From: Tritrichomonas musculus
Lineage: Eukaryota > Parabasalia > Tritrichomonadida > Tritrichomonadidae
DNA: 64,000 nt
Reading direction: 5' to 3'
Assembly (NCBI GenBank): GCA_039105265.1
Contig: JAPFFF010000010.1
Coordinates: 3,348,001-3,412,000, forward strand
Part shown: in pieces, positions 33,201-43,300 of the stretch
Position numbering within the stretch: the stretch's first letter is position 1
How the letters are laid out: every line of letters starts with the position of its first letter
Program-made: the position numbers and the translations under genes
The notes under the pieces: model-generated
Database searches by the model: none
What the model was told of the DNA's origin: nothing
What the model saw: only the letters and a program-made list of their open reading frames with translations

Positions 33201-35374
33201 AAGATTTGTTTGAACAATCTGAAAAAGTAGGAAATATTGAATGTTTGAATTATTTAGGATATATTTACTATAATGGTTTTGGTGTTGAAAAAGATTATGC
33301 AATGGCCAAACAATATTTTGAAAAATCCAAAAATTCAAACGGATATTATGAGTTAGGAAATATGTATTGTCATGGATATGGAGTAAAACAAGATTACAAA
33401 AAAGCAAAGGAATATTTTGAGTTAGCAGGAAAAGAAAATGATAAAGCATTATTTAATCTTGGCTTATTGCATTTTAATGGACATGGCGTTGAAAAAGATT
33501 ATCAAAAAGCAAGAAAATATTTTGAATTAGCTGGCGAAAAAAATAATTCAAATGCACTTTATAATCTTGGCTGTTTTTATTTTTATGGTGATGGTGTTGA
33601 AAAAGACATTGAAAAAGCATTAAAATATTACGAATCTTCAGCTAAATTGAATAATACAAGTGCACTTAACAATTTGGGTATTATTTACTTATATAATGAA
33701 TATGGCCATAAAGATTATGAAAAAGCATTGAATTGTTTGAATAAGTCAGCTAATTTAAATGATTCACAAAGCATTTTTAATCTAGGTTGCATTTACCTTG
33801 ATGGAATTGGAGTTCCAAAAGATTCATTAAGAGCAATATGGTATTTTGAATTATCAGCTAATTTCGGCTATTCAAATGCTCTTGTTAATTTAGGTTGCAT
33901 TCATTATCATGGATTAGGTGTTGAAGTAAATTATCAAAAAGCTAAAGAATATTTTGAACAATCAATTAAAAATCCCAATTCTTTTGGTTATCTCTATTTA
34001 GGCTTACTTTATCATTATGGAGAAGGTGTCGAACAAGATTATTCCAAAGCGAAAAAATATTTTGAATTATCATCATTTTTAAATAATTCATATGCAATTT
34101 TAAGTTTAGGTTTTCTTTATGAAAGAGGCCTTGGAGTTGAGAAGGATCATTTAAAAGCTAAAGAATATTTTATAATGGCTGCAGAAAAAAATAATCCACA
34201 TGCCTTATATATATTAGGGTCTTTTTATTTAAATGGAAATATTTTTAAACTTGATATAGACCAAGCCATTAAATGCTTCTTGAAATGCAGTAATATTGAA
34301 TATGATAAAAATACTAACAAAAATGGTTCTTCAAATTTATTTAAAAATCAGTTCAATAATCATTCAGAAAATGATCTTGGCTTTATTTATCTATCATTTT
34401 TTGATGATTTTGATAAAGCAAATTATCATTTTAAAAATGCTGCTTTTAATGAATATCCATTTGCACAGAACAATTTTGGATTATTCAATCAGTTTTATAT
34501 CAATAATATCAAATTTGCCCAATACATGTATGAACGTTCTTCTAAACATAATTTTGCTTTGGCTCAATACAATCTTGGATATCTTTGTGAAATTGACAAT
34601 AAACCAGAACAGTCAATTCAACATTATATAAATGCTTCTAATAACCAAGATGCTCCTTTGATTTTCCATAATCGTGTTTTTAGTGATTCAAGGCTTTATA
34701 TCTCAAAAATGTTCATTATATGCTTTACCAATCTCAAACTTGTTGATTTTTATTTGTTGAAACAAGATTATGAAGAGTCTAGAAAATATTTCATCAGATC
34801 TTTAGCAAAACTTAAAATTATTGATAGCAATGCACCATATAAGTTTCATTTTTTGTTCGATAGAAATTCACCAAAAGAGTCATTTTCATATCTTGAATCA
34901 TTCATTTTAAATTTCCCTTTATTTAACCTGAACAAAAAAGATCAAGTTGTGAATGATAAAAAACAATCTGATGATTCTAATAATGATGATTTCAAAGAAG
35001 GAGAAAAAACAGAATTTCAAAAGAAAAAAGATAATTTGATTATTGAAAAAATGAAGAAAAATTCAGATTCAGATGATTTTAACTATCCAAATGACTTTCA
35101 TTCTGAAATCAATGATGAAGATCTCATTTTTGATGATCCAGATAAACTTTTTGACTTTCTTTATTCAAATAATGAATTGAGAAATATTTTTCATTTAGAA
35201 ATTCAAAAAATTATTAGAATCATGAAAGAAATCATTTATACACCTCCATATGCTATTTTATTTGGTCGAATAAATATCGAGAAAACCGAAATAAATGTTA
35301 TCGATGAAAGAGTTTTAATTAATGAATTATTTTATGAAGGATTTGATCATATTGAATTACAATATGATCATTAA
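30221..35374 (+). CDS. Protein kinase with about 24 Sel1-like repeats
   Basis: The 1717-residue protein has an N-terminal region (1-240) of unknown type and then a kinase-like domain (about 245-500). That domain includes LRGLGGGDAKNF as a glycine loop, FMKKTI for the ATP lysine, HRDLKPQNVLL (about 358) as the catalytic loop, and SDLE where DFG is expected. The Asp is kept but Phe-Gly is replaced. About 24 Sel1/TPR-like repeats of about 36 residues run from 560 to 1465 (pattern LGxLYxxGxGVxKDYxKAKEYFExSA). A charged, partly disordered tail of about 250 residues follows. Sel1 arrays form solenoids for protein binding, so the kinase is probably recruited to, or assembles, complexes. Many trichomonad kinases have this layout. 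The repeats are similar enough for unequal exchange. The frame is intact and AT-rich throughout. Confidence 0.88.
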   Translation: METIAFNHIPEEYQEDINHIHNEDLLNIYNSFEFSYLNLSQYPDNMKNDKSLITKLIHDSLSEYKFIAYTIFDENFSYAIKIKYRNLFNKRKAVVICAEKRCFIINEISTELINQVFKSLKSSSINVDEEGVTDPKTSKVKYNEAKEESKSFCNNFIFEEKQKDFVRISLSTIGCFLIRRFFYPSSYFKDPSFFKFDKCPENYEEYVKRKIKKMLLAQNEEEMKSTIEKVPDNEVHLNKIYEFEEKEFFLLRGLGGGDAKNFQLVFHIKSQHVFMKKTINSEHFKREIEFCEKFQHPSLMRCYGFIRSSKLNVNAIIYEFLSNGPLNSDIQKVDDMFSIISIYRIFEGIEYLQSNHLIHRDLKPQNVLLDHDFIPYISDLETIRSPDENQTVSTFDFGAELNSSPEQLKGQKVSYPTDIYSFGLLIYFIYEKENMIKSPDFFNDLLNGKEITQMKNGTVNMQNIYNSCVKINPNERITIDEIKGKLFEDFCSFSHLDKCFINQINLGHIEVIVEYFYEMIKIIKSLNDSVKFDKLKEMINDHFILKLNFDQTENSSSSSFHNIGHLYENGKGFIQNYFMAKKYYELASQLENSESYLALGDLYYYGRGVNKDYHKAKEFYEKSAKYNNSYAFSYLGELYLEGFIGKRDYLKAKEYFELSAQLDNSDGIFNLGRLYADGLGVKTDYNKAKEYFEKSAEKDNPRAFLNLGDLYLNPNCSFYDHRKAIECYESSAQLDNSFAYVKLGDIYYHGYFVDKDIDIAKYYYEESSKLGNKIADIHLKNIEIEERYQGEKGKELFSLLAQCNSIIPQQQVSNSIENAIDSNESSDPFSKGFLYYEGIIVPKNYEKALFYFEIAAGKNHPEALLYLGNMYMNGYGVDINFIKAKEYYEQSAEQGNSSAIFQLGELHRIGGNGIEQDYLKAKEYYETAANMNNILAFLQLGILYYLGNGIKQDYNQAKKYFELSYKQNHPCGSYYLGLLYFKGQGVEKDYKIAKDLFEQSEKVGNIECLNYLGYIYYNGFGVEKDYAMAKQYFEKSKNSNGYYELGNMYCHGYGVKQDYKKAKEYFELAGKENDKALFNLGLLHFNGHGVEKDYQKARKYFELAGEKNNSNALYNLGCFYFYGDGVEKDIEKALKYYESSAKLNNTSALNNLGIIYLYNEYGHKDYEKALNCLNKSANLNDSQSIFNLGCIYLDGIGVPKDSLRAIWYFELSANFGYSNALVNLGCIHYHGLGVEVNYQKAKEYFEQSIKNPNSFGYLYLGLLYHYGEGVEQDYSKAKKYFELSSFLNNSYAILSLGFLYERGLGVEKDHLKAKEYFIMAAEKNNPHALYILGSFYLNGNIFKLDIDQAIKCFLKCSNIEYDKNTNKNGSSNLFKNQFNNHSENDLGFIYLSFFDDFDKANYHFKNAAFNEYPFAQNNFGLFNQFYINNIKFAQYMYERSSKHNFALAQYNLGYLCEIDNKPEQSIQHYINASNNQDAPLIFHNRVFSDSRLYISKMFIICFTNLKLVDFYLLKQDYEESRKYFIRSLAKLKIIDSNAPYKFHFLFDRNSPKESFSYLESFILNFPLFNLNKKDQVVNDKKQSDDSNNDDFKEGEKTEFQKKKDNLIIEKMKKNSDSDDFNYPNDFHSEINDEDLIFDDPDKLFDFLYSNNELRNIFHLEIQKIIRIMKEIIYTPPYAILFGRINIEKTEINVIDERVLINELFYEGFDHIELQYDH

Positions 35375-35681
35375 TCGTATAATAATAACTATAATCATAA
35401 ATAAATAATGAATTGCCAATTTTTTTTTCTATTTTTGATATGAGAATGAAATGAATATTTATAGTCATACATTTTACCATATTATATTGATCAAACTGTT
35501 TAATACTTATTTTTATTATACATGATTATTAATCATATCAAGAATCAAATTATGAATACAATTCACTTGGTTATAATGGAAAATTTTTATTTAACATAAT
35601 TGGAAATTAACGGAAAATTTCTAATTTAATGGAATAAAGTGGAAAATTATTTGAATGAAATCTTTGGGACAAAAAATTATA

Positions 35682-35690
35682 TCATTTTTT
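35682..35690 (+). promoter_or_regulatory. Initiator-like TCATTTTTT of the ankyrin gene
   Basis: It lies 10 bases before the ATG at 35694 and downstream of the alternative ATG at 35655. Transcription starting here would exclude the earlier start. Confidence 0.5.
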
Positions 35691-35693
35691 ATA

Positions 35694-38054
35694 ATGTCCA
35701 ATTACATAAATGAAGATATAAAGAATTACATTGAACAAAGAGCAGAATTCCAGAATAAAATTTTGGAATTCTTAGACGAAGAAGTAGAAGAAAACAATTT
35801 TGATATTCTCAAATATTTTGATAAAATAAAATCTCAAGATAATGTGTTTGATGTGAAAAAAATACTGTTTTTATTAAGAACAATCATTGATTACCATCAA
35901 CGTGGAAATAACTTTTACACCAGAATGGAAAAAATATTAATTTATTTTAAAGAAGAGATTAAGCAAACTTTCACAAATGCAGACCTTTTTAATTTTTTTT
36001 CACAAAGTAAATTGGCACTTCTTATCCTTTTGGAAAATGAAATGATCAAAATGGATGATTCAATTGCTGATACCTTAAAACAAACAGAACAGGATTTGAA
36101 TTATTTTTGGCCAAATATAGTATCGTTCTATTCAGATCATAAATTAACATTTAATTATGCAGAATATAATGAAAAAAGAAAGTTGGGAGTAAATGATGAT
36201 TATTTGGCAAATTTAATTAGAACTGATCAAGTTGAAGAATTCATTAGTTTCGTAATCAGAAGTAGTATTTCACTTAATAGCAATATTTGCATCTCTTTTT
36301 TTGAAACCAATAATTTGCTAATGAATAAATATTCCAGACCAACGTTAATTGAATATGCAACATACTATGGATCTATTCAAATATTTCAATTTTTGCAGAG
36401 GAATGATGTTGAATTAACACCATCATTGTGGATTTATGCAATTCATTCAAATAATGCAGAAATATTTCATATACTTGAAGGAAATGTTGAACTAGATGAA
36501 AAAAAATGCGAAGAATGCTTTATTGAAGCGATTAAATGCCATCACAATTATTTTGTAAAATATTTTTTAAATACAAAAGAATTAAAGCAATTTTACCTAA
36601 GTACATATTGGGAAAATGAAAACTATGATGTAATTCCTGTTGATCAAAATTCTTATAAAAGATGGATTTATCCGTTAAGTTGTTTATATTACTACATTCG
36701 AAGCAACCCAGAATTTGTTGATTTACTTTTTAAAGGATCATATTTTGATATTAACAGGATTGAAAATAATAAAACACTTTTGTTGATGGCAATGGAAAAA
36801 TACCAAATTGATGTTGTCAAATTGTTAGCATTAAATCCAAAATGTGATACAAATGCTAAATTTCAAAAGAATGATAAAGAATATACAGCATTAACATTTG
36901 CTATTGAAAACAATCAAGTTGAATTTGTTAAAATTATACTAGAAAATGAAAATACAGATCCCAATACCATATTTCACATTAATTATGGAAATGAAAAAAC
37001 AGCATTATCAACAGCAATTGAGAATAATCAAAATGAAATAATTAAATTGTTAATATCAGATCCAAAATGCGATGCAAATACTCGATTTAAAATGAATTGC
37101 AACGAATACACAGCATTAACACTTGCTATTAAAAATAATCAACTTGAAATTGTTAAAATGTTACTAGAAAACCAAAATGTTGATCCTAATATCCTATTTT
37201 ATATTAGTTATGGAAATGAAGAAACTGCATTATCAATAGCAATTGAAAATGATCAAAACGAAATTATTGAGCTTTTATTAAAGAATCAAAATACGGATCC
37301 TAATATTGTATTTAAAAAAGATGGCAGAGAATACACTGCATTAACAATGGCAATAGAAAACAATAAATTTGAATTAGTTAAAAATTTATTGTCAAATGAA
37401 AATATTGATCCTAATATCAAGTTAAGTTTTGAAAATAAAAGCTTTACAGCCTTTTCAATGTCAATTGAAAAAGAAAACTTTGAATTATTTAAACTTTTAG
37501 CATCTCATCCAAAAACAGATCCAAACATCATACTCAAAATTGATAGTTTCACAGAAAAAACAGCCGCATCGATGATAATTGAACAAAACAAAGAAGAAAT
37601 GACTCAACTTTTATTATCCAATAAAAACTTTAATCCAAACACTAAATTTAATGCAGGAGATTACAATAAATGTGAAAAAACTGTATTATCAATTGCATAT
37701 GAAACAAATAATGCTGAATTATTTTCACAATTATTATCAAGGGAAGATTTTGATCCTAATGTCAAACTCGTTGAAGAAAGTTTTAATAATGACACATTAT
37801 ATAATGAAAGTGTAGAAAAAACACTTCTCTGGAAGGCGATCGAGAATAATAATGCTGACATGGTGAAACAATTATTGTCAATCCCAAACATCGATATTAA
37901 TTTAAAACACTCCAGAAAATACAAAGAATCACAAAGAACAATAGAAGAACGTACGGTATTAAAGTTAGCTGTCAAAAAAGGCAATAGAGAAATCATTAAT
38001 CTTCTTTTGAATGAGGAAAAAATAAACTTGATGCCAATTTTTGAAGGAATGTAA
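35694..38054 (+). CDS. Ankyrin-repeat protein
   Basis: I start this 786-residue protein at MSNYINEDIKNYIEQ. An ATG 39 bases upstream is in frame, but it precedes the initiator-like TCATTTTTT, and the MS-acidic-Tyr beginning resembles other trichomonad ankyrin proteins. Residues up to about 350 are a helical N-terminal region (DUF3447-like, from memory). The rest is roughly 12 ankyrin-type repeats. They are slightly longer than the standard 33 residues, with the unit TALTLAIENNQxEIVKLLLxNxNxDPN followed by a variable insert of about 6-10 residues. Such proteins form binding solenoids, and this is one of the largest gene families in trichomonads. It has no membrane span. Its neighbours are the kinase-Sel1 gene upstream and a broken kinase downstream, without evidence of co-regulation. 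Confidence 0.86.
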   Translation: MSNYINEDIKNYIEQRAEFQNKILEFLDEEVEENNFDILKYFDKIKSQDNVFDVKKILFLLRTIIDYHQRGNNFYTRMEKILIYFKEEIKQTFTNADLFNFFSQSKLALLILLENEMIKMDDSIADTLKQTEQDLNYFWPNIVSFYSDHKLTFNYAEYNEKRKLGVNDDYLANLIRTDQVEEFISFVIRSSISLNSNICISFFETNNLLMNKYSRPTLIEYATYYGSIQIFQFLQRNDVELTPSLWIYAIHSNNAEIFHILEGNVELDEKKCEECFIEAIKCHHNYFVKYFLNTKELKQFYLSTYWENENYDVIPVDQNSYKRWIYPLSCLYYYIRSNPEFVDLLFKGSYFDINRIENNKTLLLMAMEKYQIDVVKLLALNPKCDTNAKFQKNDKEYTALTFAIENNQVEFVKIILENENTDPNTIFHINYGNEKTALSTAIENNQNEIIKLLISDPKCDANTRFKMNCNEYTALTLAIKNNQLEIVKMLLENQNVDPNILFYISYGNEETALSIAIENDQNEIIELLLKNQNTDPNIVFKKDGREYTALTMAIENNKFELVKNLLSNENIDPNIKLSFENKSFTAFSMSIEKENFELFKLLASHPKTDPNIILKIDSFTEKTAASMIIEQNKEEMTQLLLSNKNFNPNTKFNAGDYNKCEKTVLSIAYETNNAELFSQLLSREDFDPNVKLVEESFNNDTLYNESVEKTLLWKAIENNNADMVKQLLSIPNIDINLKHSRKYKESQRTIEERTVLKLAVKKGNREIINLLLNEEKINLMPIFEGM

Positions 38055-38402
38055 ATTTTCACTAACATCAAACTTTCTTTTTTGTTTTTATCTATTTTTT
38101 TTAAATAAAAGAACTAGAAGAAAATGCAATAAAATTTTATAAATATTTATATTCTTTATTTTTACCATCATCGATAAAAGTCATTATGAATCTTCATTTG
38201 AACAATGTGATTTTTACAAAATTGGAGATTTGCATTGATTTTCGAATCATTTTGACTCGGATTAGTGAACTTGGGAGTAATAAGGCGAATTGAACATGCG
38301 GACTTATGCTCTACAGACTGAACTATCAAAGCTTTTGATTTGTTAAAATATGATCGTATATCAAATTATTTTTTATAATAAAATAAATTTATTATTTAAT
38401 TT
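38055..38402. other. Intergenic region with a tRNA-like fragment
   Basis: The minus strand of 38282-38334 reads like a shortened tRNA. An A-box-like TAGTTCAGTCTG is followed after only a few bases by TGTTCAATTCG, so most of the anticodon arm is missing. I regard it as a dead fragment. The rest is AT-rich. Confidence 0.35.
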
Positions 38403-39029
38403 ATTTTAAATTATTGGTCAACAGAGAAATCCTGATTATGATTCGACGCAAAAATCCCACAATAATTAATTTTATTGGATATTCATTTCAAGATTTTATG
38501 AAACAAAACAACCTGACCATTTTTATGGAATTAGCTCAAAACGGATCACTTGAAAGTCTTCTCGAAAAAGTGAAAAAAAAGCATTGCAGATATTAGATAT
38601 GATAATACAATTAGACAAATCATCCTCATTGGAATTGCACGCGGAATGATGCATTTACATCAGCACCATGTTATTCATTGTGACCTCAAACTAGGAAATT
38701 TTCTTCTAGATTCCCAATTTCACCCTCATATAACCGATTTTGGCCTCTCAAAAATATTTGAGAAGTATTCAACAATGAGTGCCTCATCCAAACTCGGAAC
38801 CTATCCTTACATGGCCCATGAATTGATGGAAGAAAACAAGCACAACGGAAAAATCGATGTTTACTCATTTGGAATTCTGATGTATGAAGTTGTCACTGAC
38901 TCCGTCGCGTATCCGAAACTTGAAAAAGGAAAAATGACAATTATACAATTCAGCAATAAAGTTGTCAAAGAAAATTATCGTCCCAAATTCACTGTTCCTT
39001 TAAAAATCAGAATATATTATACTTTTTAA
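38403..39029 (+). pseudogene. Broken protein kinase, paralogue of the kinase-eEF1A kinase domain
   Basis: Two adjacent frames give one kinase sequence. The first (to 38596) contains REILIMIRRKNPTIINFIGY and the second (to 39029) contains HCDLKLGNFLL, TDFGLSKI and DVYSFGILMYEV. Near 38575-38590, at an A8 run, the frame shifts by one base. Read across the shift, the sequence resembles the kinase of the fusion protein at 40359-44135 (REVLIMLCSDNPTIEKIIGF, QIILIGVARGM). The glycine loop and ATP lysine are absent at the front and the last part of the C-lobe is absent at the end. The catalytic HRD Arg is Cys. No start codon is suitably placed. It is a decayed partial duplicate, on the opposite strand to the intact gene. 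Confidence 0.8.
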
Positions 39030-39659
39030 AAAATCAGAAAATTTGTTTATTGTCACATTTTAAACATTTTCCCTTACTGCATGTTTCTTTATCTTTATGC
39101 ACTATTCTCGAACCATAAGTCCTCAGTTAAATATAGAAATTTAATGCAAAATTAATAAAATTTATTTATTGATATTTTTTTATTTTTACCATATTTGGCA
39201 CTTGTGGCTAAAAAACGGTACATCTTTATTAACATTTAGCTCTAAAATTTGTGATCAGTGGTTGACAATGATTTAAAAAAAAAGAAAAAGATATAATAGA
39301 TGTAAAAAATGTTGAGGTAGGTAAAGCTTTTTTTCATTAATTCCAATTTATATCTGTATTTTATTGGCATTCAGTATGCAGACATTTTCATAAGATTTCG
39401 CCAATAATCTAAATTCTTTGATTTTTATGATTGTTGCTTGACATTTCCAAAATTCAGTATAAATATTTCAAAAGAATACTCAACTCAGCTAAATTATTTC
39501 AATTAAATGCTCACCCTATTGATTTACGTCATTTGCAAATATAATATCAATATATTTTGTTTGTTCATTACACTCTTTCCATTTGAAGAGATATAAAATT
39601 TGGAAATAGAGAAGAAAAGGAATTGATTAGTCAGAAATTTTTTTTATTCATTTCAATAA
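39030..39659. other. AT-rich intergenic region
   Basis: About 630 bases lie between the broken kinase and a small minus-strand frame. I see no coding sequence, RNA gene or repeat here. Confidence 0.4.
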
Positions 39660-39881
39660 TTATATAAGAAGGCATCCATCATTTGATTGGTAAGAGTCAT
39701 TATTATTACTATAATTTCCATCACCGTGACGATAGTAATTTTCTTTATCTTTAAGGCTATTTCCGTAATCAATGTAATCACTTCTCCATTCTCGGCTTCC
39801 CCTTTAATTTGGATTTTCTTTATCTTTTCTATCAATTTCAGCCCATTTGTCAGATGCTCTTTGGCTCCAATCAGTAGACAT
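39660..39881 (-). pseudogene. Small 74-codon frame with one internal stop
   Basis: From an ATG at 39879-39881 the frame reads MSTDWSQRASDKWAEIDRK and reaches a TAA at codon 26 (39804-39806). It stays open in the same frame for 47 more codons (RGSREWRSDYIDYGNS, then a Tyr/Asn/Asp-rich end) to a second TAA. TCATTTCATTT lies 11-21 bases upstream, a good initiator match, and the composition is protein-like on both sides of the stop. It may be a small gene recently broken, a 25-codon peptide, or a case of stop readthrough. I recognise no family. Confidence 0.4.
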
Positions 39882-40358
39882 TTAAAAAAATAAATGAAAT
39901 GATTAGTTTATCATATGATATAATTTTTTTTTTTTTTTTGAAAATTTTGAATATATTCAAAAAAGACTCACTTTTTATTCAAAAAGTTTCATTCTATTTT
40001 GTCAAAATAAAAAAGATGAACAAATAATATTTTTCAAGATACAAAAAAGGTATATACAATGGCAATCAATCCAATTGCTTTCTTACTTGTCATATTTTTT
40101 AATTCATTTTTATTAATATTTTTATTTTGAAAAAGTTTGTCTTGTTTTTTATATCAATATAAAAACAAGACAAACTTTTTCAAAAACAAAATTTCGAAAT
40201 TTTGTTTGTAATGATATTTATTAATGCACCAAACTTTATCTTTCAAACAATAAAGCTGAAATATCTGAAATTGAAAGGCAATATTCATGAAGTTAAAATA
40301 CAAAAATAAAAGAATTTTTAACAGTTAAAATAGTTGCTTTTATTTTAAACATTTTATT
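39882..40358. other. Intergenic region with a strong hairpin
   Basis: The region lies downstream of the kinase-eEF1A gene (its 3' side) and upstream of the small frame. It holds a T-run near 39925, an ATTCAAAAAG motif at about 39976 and the hairpin at 40125-40185. No coding sequence is seen. Confidence 0.45.
40125..40185. repeat. Perfect 25-bp inverted repeat with 11-base loop
   Basis: The arm TTTTGAAAAAGTTTGTC... at 40125-40149 is exactly complementary to 40161-40185, and the loop can extend pairing by ATAT. It lies about 175 bases past the stop codon of the kinase-eEF1A gene. It could be a transcript 3' structure, a small-RNA source or a foldback element. Confidence 0.75.
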
Positions 40359-43300
40359 TTATTTTTTCTGTTCTTTCTTTTGAACACTTCTAACAATACC
40401 AACAGCGACTGTTTGCTTATCATTACGAACGGCAAAGCAACCAAGTTGCGGATATTTATGGAAAGGTTCAATAACGAACGGAGTGACCGGCTCAACAACT
40501 ACGACAGCCCTGTCACCTTTCTTAATCCAATCAGGGTTCTTTATTACTTTATTTGTCTTTGGGTCAGTTCTTTCAAGAATCTTAACAAACTTGCAAGCAG
40601 CACTAGATGTGTGACAACAGAAAGTCGGCCTATAACCAGCCTTGATATTTCCAGTGACATTTAATATTGACATTTCAGCTGTGAAATTTTCACATTCAAA
40701 AGGCGGGTCATTTTCGGGGTCACCACAAATGTGTCCCACATCAACATCCACTTTTTCAATCAAATTCATTGCGATGTTGTTTCCAGGGAAAGCTTCGTTT
40801 AATCCATCACTGTACATTTGGATAGACTTAAGAACAGCTTCTTGATTCGATGGCGCAAAGACGACTTTTTGAGAGCTCTTTAAAGTGCCAGTTGCAACAC
40901 GACCAGAAGGAACAATTACTCCTGGACCTTTTTTGAAGTAAGTGCTCTGGATAGGAATTCTAAGTGGCAAATTTGAATGTCTTTTTGGCTCCTTCAAATT
41001 TTGAAGGATATCGAGAAGTGTCCCTCCTTTCCACCATGAAAGATTGGCTGATTTAGATGTCAAGTTGTCTCCTTTGAATCCCGATATCGGCACGAATTGA
41101 AGCCACTCTTCTTTAAAGCCAATGTTTAATGATAGAAGTGTCAATTGTTCTTTAATGGAGTTGAATATATCAGAGCTAAAATTGACTGTTGAAGCATCCA
41201 TCTTGTTGACAGCAATAACAAGCTGCTTGATTCTGAACGTGTGTGCAAGAATGAGATACTCAAGCGTCTGTCCGTCTTCAGAGATTCCTTCTTTAAATTT
41301 GTCTTGGCAAGCATTAACAACAAGCACTGCAGCATCCGATTGACTCGCCCCTTTGATTATTTTGTCGGCATAGTTGCAATGGCCGGGCGAATCAATGATA
41401 GTGTAGATTCGATCGCCGGATTTAAACATCCTTTGTGATGTATTCATTGTGATGCCATGCTTCTGCTCGTTCTTCGTCGTGTCAAAGATGAACGCAAACT
41501 TGTATGATTGCTTCTTGAGCCTGCTGGCTTTGTCATTAGCTTCCTTCATCTTCGCATTGTCGATGCCGTGACAGTCATAGACAAGATGGCCAGCTGTCGT
41601 AGATTTACCAGAGTTATACTGGCCGATAAAAATAATGCTGATATTGCTCTTGTAATTCGAGCTTGGATTCTCTTCGATTTCAAAGTCTAAATTTTCTTTA
41701 ATTTCATCTGCATTTACATTTGCTTGATTTTCAACTTCTTCTTTTTCTTTTGATTCTTCTTTTTCTTTAGATTCTTCTTTTTCTTTAGATTCTTCTTTTT
41801 CTTTAGATTCTTCTTTAACTTGTTCTTGGTTTTGGCTTCGATGTGGCGGTAAGTGAAGATTTTCTTTTGCTTGTTCGTCAAGCGATTCAATGAAATGTTT
41901 TGATATAGAAGACCAATGTTGCTTTGAATTTGGCATTTCTTTTTGCTTTAACTCAAGGTCATTTTGTGGCTGACATTCAGCCTTATTTTGCTTTTGCATT
42001 GATTCATTTGATTTGATCTTCTCTTCGTGTGAAAATGAGCTTTGAGTTGTTTCTACAATTGTATTAAATTTGGCTTGGTTGCAAATTTCCTCTGTGTATG
42101 AATTTTGTTGCTTTGCTTTTTCTTTCAGATCATCAATGATTTGAGATGCTGTTGACTTGTACTTTTCAAATTCTGCTCTTATTTGTTTAATTTCTGCATC
42201 TAGCTTGTCTTTCTCAGTTTTAATTTGTTTATTTTCTGCATCTAATTTGTCTTTATCAGCTTTTATTTGCTTGTTTTCTGCATCTAGTTTGCCCTTCTCA
42301 GTTTTAATTTGTTTATTTTCTGCATCTAATTTGTCTTTCTCAACTTTTATTTGTTTATATTTTGCATCTAGTTTGCCCTTCTCAGCTTTAATTTGTTTAT
42401 TTTCTGCATCTAGTTTGCCCTTCTCAGCTCTTATTTGCTTGTTTTCTGCATCTAGTTTGCCCTTCTCAGTTTTAATTTGTTTATTTTCTGCATCTAGTTT
42501 GCCCTTCTCAGCTCTTATTTGTTTGTTTTCTGCATCTAGTTTGTCTTTCTCAGCTCTTATTTGCTTGTTTTCTGCATCTAGTTTGCCCTTCTCAGCTTTA
42601 ATTTGTTTATTTTCTGCATCTAGTTTGTCTTTCTCAGCTCTTATTTGCTTGTTTTCTGCAGTTATTTTTTCTGTATATGAATTTTGCTGCTTTGCCTTTT
42701 CTTTCAGATTATCAATGATTTGAGAAGCTGTTGATTTGTACTTGTCAAATTTTGCTTTTATTTGTTTATTTTCTGTAACTAGATTTTCATTATCTTTCTT
42801 TATCTCAGCGTTCTCTGAAGTAAGTTTTTCATTATCTTTCTTTATCTCAGCGATTTCAGTGACTAATTTTTCACTATCTCCATTTAACTTTTTGTTTTCT
42901 TTCTCCTCTAATAATTGCTTGTTTAGAGCTTTTAACTTTTCTATGTCAGCTATTATGTTCTTGTTATCTTCTTCGAGTTCATCATTATTATTACTTAACT
43001 CCTCCAAACGGTCATTCATGATGTCCTTCTCTTCCTTTATATTTTTGTATTCAGTTGCCAATTTTTTATTTTCTGTCTTCAACGAAATGTTCTCTGCCTT
43101 GAGCTGCGAAAGCTGCGATTCTAACGATTGGCCATCATTACCTTCTTGGCTGTTTGTGAGCTCATTCACCTTGTATTTAAGCTCGTCAATTTCAAGCAGC
43201 AATCTTTCAGTTGGATCATTGACCTGAGTAATTTCTTCCACGTATCTTTCAACAGCGCTTTCGTCAACATTTTCCAAATAGTATTCTGATGTGATTAATT

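Noticed and set aside
38282-38334. tRNA-like sequence on the minus strand
   Set aside because: Only A-box-like and B-box-like parts remain, about 15 bases of the middle are missing and stems do not pair, so it cannot be a working tRNA.
42157-43227. Long open frames on the plus strand with repeated SASSLPFSALICLF-type units
   Set aside because: They are the antisense shadow of the 42-base coiled-coil repeat in the kinase-eEF1A gene; their repeat nature follows entirely from the coding strand.
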